A stretch of 64,000 bases of DNA from positions 1,464,149 to 1,528,148 of the forward strand of contig NW_020653337.1 of NCBI RefSeq assembly GCF_003589595.1, written 5' to 3'. A program made the position numbers and the translations under genes. Origin of the DNA: Hyposmocoma kahamanoa. Taxonomy: Eukaryota > Arthropoda > Insecta > Lepidoptera > Cosmopterigidae. Shown in pieces: positions 63,814-64,000 of the stretch (positions are counted from its first letter, which is position 1; each line of letters starts with the position of its first letter). The notes below the pieces were generated by a model. The model was not told where the DNA came from. It saw only the letters and a program-made list of their open reading frames with translations, and searched no databases.

Positions 63814-64000
63814 ATTTAAAGTCTTAAAAATTTATATAAAAGAATTTTCATTTTTCTTCTAATCTATTTTACCGACTAACGCTGTTGGATACTCTGAATG
63901 TTCTGAATAGCTCGGGAAGCATCTTTCGATTCGAGAACGATATACAATTCGGTTAAAATTCGTAAATATTTTAGAGTTCTGCGTCCTGATTTTGATTCAA

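Overview
The window looks like nuclear DNA of an insect, most probably a moth or butterfly. It is intron-rich, AT-rich and packed with transposon debris: non-LTR retrotransposon tails, tRNA-derived SINEs, Penelope-like elements with a GIY-YIG domain, and many short terminal-inverted-repeat (TIR) elements. The lepidopteran assignment rests on the repeat types and the channel family and is an inference. There are no bacterial-type operons, no CRISPR array, no rRNA and no convincing functional tRNA.

The real content is two long multi-exon genes facing each other tail to tail. Gene A (plus strand) enters from beyond the left edge and ends at a stop at 25106-25108. Gene B (minus strand) enters from beyond the right edge and ends at a stop at 35424-35426. 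Both encode ion channels of the voltage-gated/cyclic-nucleotide-binding (HCN/CNG/EAG) superfamily. They were assembled here exon by exon from splice sites, reading phase and mutual similarity. Most exons are too short, or lie in the wrong frame, to appear as long ORFs.

The main result concerns architecture. In both genes a complete cyclic-nucleotide-binding domain (repeat I; 1148-4451 in A, 49540-51142 in B) has no stop codon. It ends in a good splice donor, and it is followed in matching phase 0 by an exon that starts another S1-S6 channel (repeat II; from 6241 in A, from 46726 in B). The sequence therefore predicts one protein with two channel-plus-cNBD repeats in tandem. Repeat II has nine exons in both paralogs. 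Seven of these have identical or nearly identical lengths, and every phase matches. The repeat II selectivity filter reads DGVGD (A) or DGIGD (B), and repeat I of B reads STGYN; none is a classic HCN or CNG filter. All cNBDs examined lack the usual FGE motif and the phosphate-binding Arg.

Layout: 1-632 unrecognised; 633-4451 end of repeat I of gene A with a LINE in the intron; 6241-25108 repeat II of gene A, ending in an 878-residue last exon with an internally repeated tail; 25.1-35.4 kb intergenic repeats; 35.4-46.7 kb repeat II of gene B; 49.5-62.4 kb repeat I of gene B, with a 100-N assembly gap at 61586-61685; 62.4-64 kb Penelope and TIR-element insertions. Other notable structures are a 99-bp tandem duplication of the pore-exon splice acceptor in gene A, six copies of a non-autonomous DNA element (five with perfect 8-bp target duplications), two direct Penelope copies flanking the S6 exon of gene A, and transposon ends lying within 10-40 bp of several splice sites of gene B.
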